This document shows positions 1 through 6,491 of a stretch of 8,123 nt of DNA, piece after piece (the stretch's first letter is position 1; each line of letters starts with the position of its first letter). A program made the translations under genes and the position numbers. The notes under the pieces are model-generated. The model searched no databases and was not told where the DNA came from. It saw only the letters and a program-made list of their open reading frames with translations. Source of the stretch: Treponema sp. UBA3870 (lineage in GTDB: Bacteria; Spirochaetota; Spirochaetia; Treponematales; Treponemataceae); contig DGGQ01000169.1 of assembly GCA_002392275.1 (NCBI GenBank), forward strand, positions 1-8,123, read 5' to 3'.

Positions 1-601
1 TTAGGAACAATGCCCAGTTCTCAAGCGCCGTGTTCGTGTCAAGGCTATCTTCCAGTCTCTCAACCTTTGGCAGCTCGATGAAAATTATGTTGAGTGTGTT
101 TGAAAGCTCATTTCCGTCCTTTGTCCTCATGGCATAGCGGCTCACGACTTTTTTGCTGTCCTCCTCATCCTTGTTGTATGTAAAATCCAGGACGCTTATC
201 TGGAAGACTACCGGAGCCTTTTCCCAGCCGGCACCTGATTTCAGGTACGTTGTCTCAAGCCTCGCCACCTGATACTCGGCCCTTTTTCCATAATCATATT
301 TTTGGTTGAAGGCCTGCATCTCAATGTTGGCGGAAAGTCCGTCGTCAAAGACACAGAGGATGTCATAGCTCACGCCCCTCTGTCCTGGAAACATGCCGGG
401 TGCATCGTTGGGCGAAAGGGTGAAGCTCTTTATCTTCCGCTCGGTTGCCGCCTCAAGAAAACTGTGCAAAGCCTCCTTGGATTCCGTCGTGGGCTGTGTG
501 AACAAAGCCTTGAAGGTGGAGTCAACACGAGGATTAAGCAGCGCACCTGTCCTCATCTGCGCCACATATTCTTCTTCGGACATGAAATCTTCTACGCTCA
601 T
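1..601 (-). CDS. Rpn family recombination-promoting nuclease / PD-(D/E)XK transposase-family protein (partial, C-terminus off the left edge)
   Basis: The reverse strand is open from an ATG at 601-599 to the window edge: 200 codons with no stop, so the C-terminus is missing. The translation has the signature of the Rpn / PF12784-type PD-(D/E)XK family: LLNPRVDSTFKALF at residues 21-34, then the nuclease core with D80 (SYDI) and the E94-x-Q96 pair (NIEMQ), then a Tyr/Arg-rich helix around 102-115, and an L-E-N-W segment near residue 195 that is usual for these proteins. The family contains RecA-independent recombination-promoting DNA endonucleases and is often multicopy in Treponema; activity of this copy is inferred. 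The start is uncertain: Met1 has no clear Shine-Dalgarno, and Met7 (583-581) is an alternative. It is divergent from the lipoprotein gene. Two plus-strand open frames over 302-647 are shadows of it. Confidence 0.88.
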   Translation of the reverse strand, partial: MSVEDFMSEEEYVAQMRTGALLNPRVDSTFKALFTQPTTESKEALHSFLEAATERKIKSFTLSPNDAPGMFPGQRGVSYDILCVFDDGLSANIEMQAFNQKYDYGKRAEYQVARLETTYLKSGAGWEKAPVVFQISVLDFTYNKDEEDSKKVVSRYAMRTKDGNELSNTLNIIFIELPKVERLEDSLDTNTALENWALFL

Positions 602-607
602 AACTAT

Positions 608-613
608 AGTATA
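608..613 (-). promoter_or_regulatory. possible -10 element for the Rpn-family gene
   Basis: On the minus strand TATACT lies just upstream of the ATG at 601, inside a short palindrome (AGTATACT, 608-615). No convincing -35 hexamer lies 16-18 bp upstream. If it is used, transcription would begin at or very near Met1, which favours either leaderless translation or the internal Met7 start. Weak call based on one hexamer. Confidence 0.3.
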
Positions 614-696
614 CTACATTTTTTTGATTTCGGGTAGGGTGGCCTAAAGACAGTGACAGCGTGTTTTTGATTTTTGACAATTTTTTCCCAAAAAAA

Positions 697-725
697 ATGA
701 CATCCGGTTTGATTTTTGTTATAAT
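697..725 (+). promoter_or_regulatory. sigma70-type promoter of the lipoprotein gene
   Basis: A -35 hexamer ATGACA (697-702, five of six matches to TTGACA) is followed after exactly 17 bp by a perfect -10 TATAAT (720-725). Transcription should start near 732, leaving a leader of only about 14 nt that carries the Shine-Dalgarno GGAGG at 735-739. An A8 run (690-697) ends in the first base of the -35 hexamer. The match to consensus suggests substantial basal expression. Confidence 0.8.
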
Positions 726-745
726 CTTCTTGATGGAGGCCCCGC

Positions 746-3556
746 ATGAAAAAAAGATTTGTGTGCTTGAAAAACTTGGTACGGGGGGGGGTATTATTTT
801 CCCTGCTTCTGATTCTATCCTGCGAAAACTTTTTTAACGGCGCGGACCTTAGAAAACAGATTGAGGACCAGGTGGCACTCGCGAATGCCCCATATTTTCA
901 GATTCTCCTTGAAGGCTCCAGAGGAAAATTTTCACCGGCAAAGGGACAGTACCAGCTGAAGGTGACACAGAGCATGGACATCTCCTTTGAGAGCGATTTG
1001 GACTTCCAGTTCATCCGCTGGGAGGTTTTCAACACAAAAACTGACGAGACCGTGGACTCCTCTGAATACATCGAGATTTCAGATCCATACAGCGACGAGA
1101 CATCAATAAAACTTTTGAAGGATCTGGTCCCGGATATGCCGCTTGGTGTCAGAAGCGTGGTTATGGAGCGGCCACAGATTATATCGTACACGCCAATCGC
1201 GACGGGAATGTTGAAGGACACTACAATCCAGATTTTGTTCAACTGCAACATGGATCCGTATTCCATCTACTACACCGCCGACGAAATTGATTCTCTGAAA
1301 AATAGCGGTGTTGAAATCTTTCTGCCGCGTGACGGAGAAAAAAAATACGGACACATAAAGAAAGACGGCAAAACCTATTTCAAGAACATATCAATCACAA
1401 ATAAAAAGACAGGCCAGAACATCAACGACTGCTTCGAAGGTCCGTGTTTTGATGACGCAAGCACACTTTCAATCGCGGTCAACAAAAACGGGGGGCGTGT
1501 TATTGACGACTACACGCAGGTGCTTGTCCGGCTGGAGAAGGGATTTTTCTACACGGAGCAGGGAAAGCCTGTTGAGATGGCGGGAAGCAAAATGTGGATG
1601 TACCAGGTCAACGGAGAGACCGACACGCAGTCCCTTGTGGTTTCAAAATCCGGTGACAATGATTTGTTCTCTGTTAAAGTCGGCGGCACGGAGCAGATTT
1701 CAAAAGAGGAGTCCCATACAATCGGCACTGGCGGAAGCGGATTTGACACTTTGAAATTTATGAAGGACGGAAAACTTAGTCTCGACATCCGCGTGCAGGA
1801 GCAGAACTATGGATCGGGTCCAAGCTCCTTCTTCATGCTGAATCTAAAGAAAATCTACGGAGAAAACTATGCGGAGCTGGGTGCTGCTGATCAGGCTGAG
1901 TATAACCTAAAAATTGATTTCCAGAATGTCTCATCGGATGAAGGTGCTTTCAAGGGGACAATAGATTTTGCGAATGAGAATCTGAGCCTTGGCGATGGAG
2001 TATATGAAATGAATTTCGACTTCAAGGACAGAAGCAACAATTCCATGACATACCCCGAGGACGGAAAATTTTATTTTGCGGTGGACACAAAGGCTCCCGA
2101 AATCAGTATGCCGACAGTAAGCAGTTCGAACAGCACCACATACACTCTCGCTTGGTCCGACTATATTGATTTGAAAAAGGCGGAAATCATTTACGGAGAG
2201 ACCGGCTCCACCATGACAAGCTCTGAACCGATTGCGAAGGGAACTGTGTCGGGAGACATAACGGACATTAGATCTGGCAAGGCTTATGATGTGAAAGTAA
2301 AATTTACTGACTACGCTGGAAATGAAATTGAAAAGACGATTCCGAAATTCCTTACGGGATTTGAGCTTACGGGAACTCCCGATTTTACAGGAGTGAATGC
2401 AAGCCATGCGGATAACGTCTTCCTTGTTGGAGACAAAATTGCTGATTACGGAATTACAGCGAAAAAGTATTATTCGGATGGAAGTTCTGTTGATGTAACT
2501 TCAAATTATTCTATTCCGACAAGAAGTTCATATAACTCAAGCTGGCCTCTTTCATATACATATTCAGAGGGAAGTATATCAAAGAGTCCTGTGATTTCCG
2601 GCACATATTTCATCGCCAAAAAAGACGCGCTCACACAGGCTCCTACATTCTATCAAGCGTCCGATGGCTGGTGGTACTGCAAATTCGGTGACTATCCGCA
2701 GAATGTGTCTTCGATTTCAAGTTATACGACAAATCCTGTTTATAACGGTTGGTTTATAGGAAGCGACGGTTATTTCTACGAACTATGTACTTCATGGGTC
2801 GCAACTCAGTCGGGCAATGGCAACATGATGTCTAACGGTCAGCACATGGCAAACAACACGCTGTATTGCTTTAAGGTCCAGCCGATTGAGTGGCGTTTCG
2901 CTTCTGGTGATTACAATGGAAAAAGACTTTTGATTGCAAAAAGAAATCTTGACCGCAGCGTTTATTATACCTCAACCTCAACAAGGTCTGTCAATGGCAA
3001 TACGGTAAATCCAAATGACTATAAATATTCAACACTGAGGGCCTTCCTGAACGGTAAATACGAAAGCGACGACCCCCAATCAAAAACCTATCAGGGAAGC
3101 GGCTTTTTGCAGAGGGCCTTTACTTCGAGCGCCCAGGCTTTGATTTTTGAAGGGGATGTGGATAACAGCGCAAGAAGCACGAATACCCAGAGAAACGCAA
3201 ATGAATGGAACAAAGGTAACAATGTTTTTGCTTATGGCTCTACCAAAGACAAGGTTTTTGTTCTGAGTGTGCAGGAAGCGACAAATTCCTCTTATGGCTT
3301 TAACACAGATCCAACATGGAAGAATTTTGGTATGCGCCTTGTCCGCACAACGGATTATGCAAAGGCAAAGCACGTATTCCAGAGCCATTGGGATGACGGA
3401 AAATATGAAAGCAACTGGTGGCTCAGAAGCCCGAGAGACTCAAATTCCAATCAGTCTCGTTTTGTAAAAGGCGACGCTACGATAGGGCATGATGGAGGTG
3501 TCACTGGGGATAACATAGGTATCGTCCCCGCCATCGTGCTGCTGAACGGTTTTTAA
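746..3556 (+). CDS. large lipoprotein with Ig-like domains and a C-terminal DUF6273 domain
   Basis: A 936-residue probable envelope lipoprotein of unknown function. The start is fixed by GGAGG (735-739) six bases before the ATG. Residues 1-25 form a lipoprotein signal peptide (basic start, hydrophobic 16-24) ending in ILS-C26, an acceptable spirochaetal lipobox. Reading on: a beta-rich region to about 138; a Big_5/SbsA-like Ig segment from about 140 (RPQIISYTP, then ILFNCNMD); a beta region containing VDTKAPE, typical of joined bacterial Ig-like domains; a fibronectin/Ig-like segment to about 530; a Big_3-like segment at about 536-600 (VGDKIADYGI then YYSDGSSVDVT); and a DUF6273 domain from about 640 to the end (GDYPQ, IEWRF, STLRAFLN, DKVFVLSVQEA, WWLRSP). 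A G9 run lies in codons 13-16. GC falls from about 52% in N-terminal stretches to about 35% after about 2440. Surface exposure and ligand binding are inference only. It is transcribed alone; no T-tailed terminator follows. Confidence 0.9.
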   Translation: MKKRFVCLKNLVRGGVLFSLLLILSCENFFNGADLRKQIEDQVALANAPYFQILLEGSRGKFSPAKGQYQLKVTQSMDISFESDLDFQFIRWEVFNTKTDETVDSSEYIEISDPYSDETSIKLLKDLVPDMPLGVRSVVMERPQIISYTPIATGMLKDTTIQILFNCNMDPYSIYYTADEIDSLKNSGVEIFLPRDGEKKYGHIKKDGKTYFKNISITNKKTGQNINDCFEGPCFDDASTLSIAVNKNGGRVIDDYTQVLVRLEKGFFYTEQGKPVEMAGSKMWMYQVNGETDTQSLVVSKSGDNDLFSVKVGGTEQISKEESHTIGTGGSGFDTLKFMKDGKLSLDIRVQEQNYGSGPSSFFMLNLKKIYGENYAELGAADQAEYNLKIDFQNVSSDEGAFKGTIDFANENLSLGDGVYEMNFDFKDRSNNSMTYPEDGKFYFAVDTKAPEISMPTVSSSNSTTYTLAWSDYIDLKKAEIIYGETGSTMTSSEPIAKGTVSGDITDIRSGKAYDVKVKFTDYAGNEIEKTIPKFLTGFELTGTPDFTGVNASHADNVFLVGDKIADYGITAKKYYSDGSSVDVTSNYSIPTRSSYNSSWPLSYTYSEGSISKSPVISGTYFIAKKDALTQAPTFYQASDGWWYCKFGDYPQNVSSISSYTTNPVYNGWFIGSDGYFYELCTSWVATQSGNGNMMSNGQHMANNTLYCFKVQPIEWRFASGDYNGKRLLIAKRNLDRSVYYTSTSTRSVNGNTVNPNDYKYSTLRAFLNGKYESDDPQSKTYQGSGFLQRAFTSSAQALIFEGDVDNSARSTNTQRNANEWNKGNNVFAYGSTKDKVFVLSVQEATNSSYGFNTDPTWKNFGMRLVRTTDYAKAKHVFQSHWDDGKYESNWWLRSPRDSNSNQSRFVKGDATIGHDGGVTGDNIGIVPAIVLLNGF
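783..791 (+). repeat. poly-G tract (G9) in the signal-peptide codons, candidate phase-variation site
   Basis: Nine consecutive G lie within codons 13-16 of the lipoprotein gene, before the hydrophobic core of the signal peptide. As given, the gene is in frame (ON). Adding one G gives a stop after 30 codons and losing one G gives a stop after 21 codons, so slippage would switch off the whole 936-residue product. Poly-G tracts of similar length are known variable sites in Treponema pallidum. Variation at this site is inferred. Confidence 0.7.
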
Positions 3557-3586
3557 GTCAGCGTGCATCAGTATCGGGCTGTTTGC

Positions 3587-3654
3587 GTCATTATCGGGCG
3601 TGATCCGATAATCCCTATTGAAAAGAGATTGCCGTGTCGGTGCACGGCAATGAC
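3587..3654. repeat. composite palindromic element: two perfect hairpins inside an outer inverted repeat
   Basis: Hairpin 1 has 8-bp perfect arms ATTATCGG (3590-3597) and CCGATAAT (3605-3612) with a 7-nt loop. Hairpin 2 has 9-bp perfect arms ATTGCCGTG (3628-3636) and CACGGCAAT (3643-3651) with a 6-nt loop. An outer pair, GTCATT (3587-3592) and AATGAC (3649-3654), encloses both, so the element can fold either as two separate hairpins or with an outer closing stem. No U-run follows either hairpin, which argues against a simple intrinsic terminator. A REP/MITE-like dispersed repeat is the likeliest identity. Confidence 0.7.
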
Positions 3655-3784
3655 ATGAGGTCAAGTGAGGCAATGGCATGGTGGGGTATTCAGGATATGC
3701 AAAGGACACTCTTGGCATCTTCCCAGCTCTGTGTGTAAGTGCAAGCGATTTGCCGTAAGGCGGGGCTCTACAAAAAATAATATC

Positions 3785-3805
3785 ATGCAAAACTTGATTC
3801 AGCAT
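3785..3805. repeat. degenerate short palindrome, probable decayed dispersed repeat
   Basis: Outer arms ATGC (3785-3788) and GCAT (3802-3805) flank AACTTGATTCA. The phrase resembles a common bacterial intergenic palindrome in which ATGCTGAA and TTCAGCAT pair around an ACTTG-type loop. Here the left inner arm has changed (AAAA in place of TGAA), so only the outer 4 bp pair cleanly. The identification rests on memory of that phrase. Confidence 0.35.
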
Positions 3806-3860
3806 CTATGATGTCATATGGTGCGTGGATTCCGACGTTTCACTTTAAATTTTTTACGCG

Positions 3861-3890
3861 TTGTGTTAATATATTTTCCGAGTTTATAAA
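3861..3890 (+). promoter_or_regulatory. probable promoter of pfp
   Basis: TATAAA (3885-3890, five of six to consensus) lies 18 bp after TTGTGT (3861-3866, only three of six). Transcription would start near 3897, giving a leader of about 14 nt with the Shine-Dalgarno GGGAG (3899-3903) seven bases before the ATG. An alternative -10 is TATATT at 3870-3875, which has no good -35. The region 3840-3897 is strongly AT-rich, as expected for a promoter. Confidence 0.5.
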
Positions 3891-3910
3891 AAATTTTTGG
3901 GAGTTCTCTC

Positions 3911-5125
3911 ATGGCGAATCTGATTGTTGGACAGTCCGGTGGACCGACGGCTGTGATTAATTCAAGTCTGGCGGGCGTTTTTTCTGCGGCACGGAATCTT
4001 GGTGTGCAAAAGATTTATGGAATGAAAAATGGAATCAAGGGATTCCTGCGTGGTGACAATGTTGATTTGTCATCCTTGTTTGATTCCGACGAAAAAATCA
4101 ATCTTCTGAAACAGACACCGGCATCCTATCTTGGTTCTTGCCGATACAAACTTCCCGACCCATCTGGTGGAGCAGAAATCTACACGAAGATTTTCAATAG
4201 CCTTGATGAAATGGATGTGAAATATTTTCTTTACATCGGCGGAAACGACTCGATGGACACAATCAAAAAACTTTCGGATTATGGAAAAAAAATTGGCTCC
4301 GAAATCAGGTTCATGGGTGTGCCGAAGACAATTGACAATGACCTTGCGGTTACCGACCATTCCCCCGGATTTGGAAGCGCGGCAAAATTCATTGCGACTG
4401 CCGTGAGGGAACTTGTGTGCGACTGCCGAATCTACGATGTCCCCGCCGTAACGATTATTGAAATCATGGGACGGAACGCTGGTTGGCTTTCCGCTAGTGC
4501 CGCTCTTGCAAAATCAGATGACTGTGAGGGTGCTGATTTTATCTATCTTCCAGAAAAGATTTTTGATGTCGATGACTTCCTTGGAAAAGTTGAAAATCTT
4601 GCCAGAAAAAAAGGTTCCGTGGTTGTTGCTGCAAGCGAGGGAATAAAAGTTTCCGACGGAAGATTTGTCTGCGAACTTGCCTCAGGTGATGGAGCGGAGG
4701 ATGTTTTTGGACACAGACTTTTGAGTGGCGCGGGAAAATATCTTGAGGGAAAAATCAAGTCCAGTCTCGGCGGAATCAAGTGCCGTGCCATAGAGCTTTC
4801 GACATTGCAGAGATGCGCTTCCCATATTGCAAGCCTCACCGATGTCGAGGAGGCGTTCATGGTTGGATACGAGTCCGCCAAGGCAGCTTTTAATGGAGAG
4901 ACCGGAAGGGTTGCATATTTTGAGAGGACTTGCGAAAATCCATACAGATGCGAAATCAGAACATGCGATGTCAGCGAGATTGCGAACATAGAAAAAAAGG
5001 TCCCGACCGAATGGATCTGCGACGGATATGTTACGGACAAAATTGTTGACTACATCCGCCCGTTGATTCAGGGGGAGGTTCCTCTTGCTTTTTCAAATGG
5101 ACTTCCAAAGCTGTTAAGACCCTAG
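3911..5125 (+). CDS. pfp: pyrophosphate-dependent 6-phosphofructokinase (diphosphate--fructose-6-phosphate 1-phosphotransferase)
   Basis: A cytosolic enzyme of 404 residues catalysing the reversible reaction fructose 6-phosphate + PPi to fructose 1,6-bisphosphate + Pi, used in glycolysis and gluconeogenesis. It covers the whole PFK fold: the phosphoryl-donor loop GQSGGPTAVIN (7-17), LGSCR (74-78), IGGNDSMDT (109-117), PKTIDND (138-144) with catalytic D142, and MGRNAGW (186-192), which contributes to the sugar-phosphate site. Donor choice can be read from two positions: D113 in GGNDS and K139 in PKTIDND, where ATP-dependent enzymes have glycine at both. Both PPi determinants are present. N112 replaces the first Asp of the more usual GGDDS, as in the clostridial-type long PPi-PFKs this protein resembles. 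The start is supported by GGGAG seven bases upstream. The last 12 bp overlap the 3' end of earP on the other strand. Confidence 0.93.
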   Translation: MANLIVGQSGGPTAVINSSLAGVFSAARNLGVQKIYGMKNGIKGFLRGDNVDLSSLFDSDEKINLLKQTPASYLGSCRYKLPDPSGGAEIYTKIFNSLDEMDVKYFLYIGGNDSMDTIKKLSDYGKKIGSEIRFMGVPKTIDNDLAVTDHSPGFGSAAKFIATAVRELVCDCRIYDVPAVTIIEIMGRNAGWLSASAALAKSDDCEGADFIYLPEKIFDVDDFLGKVENLARKKGSVVVAASEGIKVSDGRFVCELASGDGAEDVFGHRLLSGAGKYLEGKIKSSLGGIKCRAIELSTLQRCASHIASLTDVEEAFMVGYESAKAAFNGETGRVAYFERTCENPYRCEIRTCDVSEIANIEKKVPTEWICDGYVTDKIVDYIRPLIQGEVPLAFSNGLPKLLRP

Positions 5126-6385
5126 CCGCTGGTCCGACTCGAAAACAAGATGCTCCAGATTTTCAGTCAGGTTGCCGTTTGAGATTAGCGACTTGCTGAA
5201 GGTCTGGAATGTTTTGCGCTGTCGTGAAAAATTTTTCAGGACATGCAGGATTGCTTTTCCCTCGTCCTTGTCCATGTCGCATCCCCTTGTCGCATCGAAT
5301 GCATCCGGACATGGCTCTGCGTCTGGACTTTTGTTGTAGACCATCATCGCGTCACGGTAGTCTTCAAATTCCTTTTGACGGTTTTCTTCTATAAAATATG
5401 GCTCAATTAAATCAACAAATGCCTGGACTTTCACAAGCTGGAATTCTTCGTCCTGCCTGTAGGCGTTCCAGATAAATGGTTTTCCCGAAAGACAGGCCCG
5501 TGAAAAAGAGTCCTCCCCTCGGATGAAATTGAAGTCGCACAAAACAAGCAGCGCGTCCCATGCCGTCTGGCTTAGGTATGGAAGCGGGACCATGGAAAAT
5601 GGTTTGCCAAATTTGTTCCATGATTTTTCAAAACATTCAAAACTGAGCCCGGGGGGCGCAAAAACATTCAGTTCGAAATCTGGATTGCTTTTTTTCTGAA
5701 GTGTCTGGAATTCTTTTAATGCCAAAACCATTGCGTCGAGATTTTTTTCATAGGCGAAGACTGTCACATTGAAAAGTTTTTTTTCTTCTCCGTTCCCAAG
5801 CATTTCTGCAATCTGTTTTGAAAGACCGCCTCCGTTTTTTTTCTCAACACAGCTCATGAGTTTTTTTATCGCGGATTTTCTGTCCGAAAGACTTTCCATA
5901 AAATCATTGTCTAAAACAAGTCCCCCGGTTTTTTTTGTGAAGCCCGGCATGAAATTTATTTTTTTTACAAGGGACGAGCGTGTTCCGCTTTTGAGAAGGT
6001 GAAAATCGTCCGCCCATTTTTCTGCGGTGAGGTATTCGACATTCACAATCTGCACTGTCTGGGTCCGCCCTTTGTCAAACAGGATTTCATCAAGCCACCC
6101 TGGTCTGCCGCACTGGAAACATTCAAGAATCACAGTGGACGGATTTTTTTTGGAAAACATCCGGCAGTCATTTTCTGCGTTCCAGTCCAGAATGTCCCAT
6201 CCACAAAATTTTTGGACCGGAGCATTTTTGATTCCGGGTGCCATCGCTGAAAATGATTCCAGATTGCTCACGACCAAAGTTATTTCCAGCGCCGGATTTC
6301 TTTCGGCAAGGTTCCTTGAAAGCCTGTACACAAAACCAATGTCGCCGTAGTTGTCAACAACCTTGCAGAGTAAAGTAATTCGCAT
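5114..6385 (-). CDS. earP: EF-P arginine rhamnosyltransferase EarP
   Basis: A cytosolic inverting glycosyltransferase (GT-B fold, family GT104, formerly DUF2331) that moves L-rhamnose from dTDP-L-rhamnose to the conserved arginine of elongation factor P, activating it for polyproline synthesis. Diagnostic motifs: VVDNYGDIG at 9-17 with D11 and D15, matching the paired N-terminal catalytic aspartates of characterised EarP; NVEYLTAEKW (about 114-123); MPGFTKKTGGL (about 146-156); and the donor-site block NFIRGEDSFSRA with R289 and E291, followed by GKPFIWNAYRQ. At 423 residues it is longer than the roughly 380 usual in proteobacteria, with extra sequence in the middle (about 170-205) and a C-terminal tail. 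A strong Shine-Dalgarno GGGGAGG (6391-6397) lies 5 nt before the ATG. No clear promoter is seen in the 106-bp divergent gap. Neither efp nor rhamnose-synthesis genes lie in the window. Confidence 0.93.
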   Translation of the reverse strand: MRITLLCKVVDNYGDIGFVYRLSRNLAERNPALEITLVVSNLESFSAMAPGIKNAPVQKFCGWDILDWNAENDCRMFSKKNPSTVILECFQCGRPGWLDEILFDKGRTQTVQIVNVEYLTAEKWADDFHLLKSGTRSSLVKKINFMPGFTKKTGGLVLDNDFMESLSDRKSAIKKLMSCVEKKNGGGLSKQIAEMLGNGEEKKLFNVTVFAYEKNLDAMVLALKEFQTLQKKSNPDFELNVFAPPGLSFECFEKSWNKFGKPFSMVPLPYLSQTAWDALLVLCDFNFIRGEDSFSRACLSGKPFIWNAYRQDEEFQLVKVQAFVDLIEPYFIEENRQKEFEDYRDAMMVYNKSPDAEPCPDAFDATRGCDMDKDEGKAILHVLKNFSRQRKTFQTFSKSLISNGNLTENLEHLVFESDQRLGS

Positions 6386-6422
6386 ATTTTCCTCCCCGAC
6401 AGAATATCATTTAATATTATTC

Positions 6423-6451
6423 TTGAAAATACGGTAGTCTTGTCTTATAAT
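6423..6451 (+). promoter_or_regulatory. sigma70-type promoter of the membrane-protein gene pair
   Basis: TTGAAA (6423-6428, five of six) and a perfect TATAAT (6446-6451) are separated by exactly 17 bp. Transcription should begin near 6458, leaving a leader of about 34 nt. It sits in the gap shared with the divergent earP. Confidence 0.8.
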
Positions 6452-6480
6452 TGGAATGATTATATATTGACGGATTTTTT

Positions 6481-6485
6481 AGGAG
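6481..6485 (+). promoter_or_regulatory. Shine-Dalgarno AGGAG that fixes a TTG start
   Basis: AGGAG lies six bases before the TTG at 6492-6494. No in-frame ATG occurs until about codon 43, which lies after the only membrane segment, so the TTG is the start that preserves the anchor. Confidence 0.8.
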
Positions 6486-6491
6486 AAAAAA

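Larger units (their letters stand above)
3557..3810. repeat. gene-free gap made largely of palindromic, repeat-like sequence
   Basis: No credible gene lies here. A 121-codon reverse frame over 3440-3805 reads through the 3' end of the lipoprotein gene and the palindromes, and looks like the spurious proteins that translated repeats produce. Contents in order: two copies of TATCGGGC (3572-3579 and 3592-3599), the two-hairpin element at 3587-3654, a GCC-GTAA-GGC mini-hairpin around 3752, and a decayed palindrome at 3785-3805. The phrasing resembles dispersed intergenic palindromes I know from Treponema and some other bacteria, but copy number cannot be tested within one window. The gap also separates the lipoprotein gene from pfp; no T-tailed terminator is seen. 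Confidence 0.55.

Noticed and set aside
302..647. Two plus-strand open frames (111 and 84 codons)
   Set aside because: They lie antisense to the clear Rpn-family coding frame and show no family features or ribosome site.
674..679. Perfect TTGACA upstream of the lipoprotein gene
   Set aside because: It lies 40 bp from the TATAAT at 720 and has no -10 at proper spacing; ATGACA at 697-702 has the correct 17-bp spacing.
3590..3651. The two hairpins as an intrinsic terminator for the lipoprotein gene
   Set aside because: Neither hairpin is followed by a T-run, and the paired, nested design fits a repeat element better.
3440..3805. A 121-codon minus-strand frame across the lipoprotein 3' end and the intergenic gap
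   Set aside because: It is antisense to DUF6273 codons and then reads through palindromic repeats; its sequence looks like a translated repeat, not a conserved protein.
4543..5040. A 165-codon minus-strand frame inside pfp
   Set aside because: It is a shadow of the strongly conserved phosphofructokinase reading frame.
5999..6350. Plus-strand frames of 83 and 107 codons within earP
   Set aside because: They are antisense to the conserved EarP N-terminal motifs and have no ribosome sites of note.
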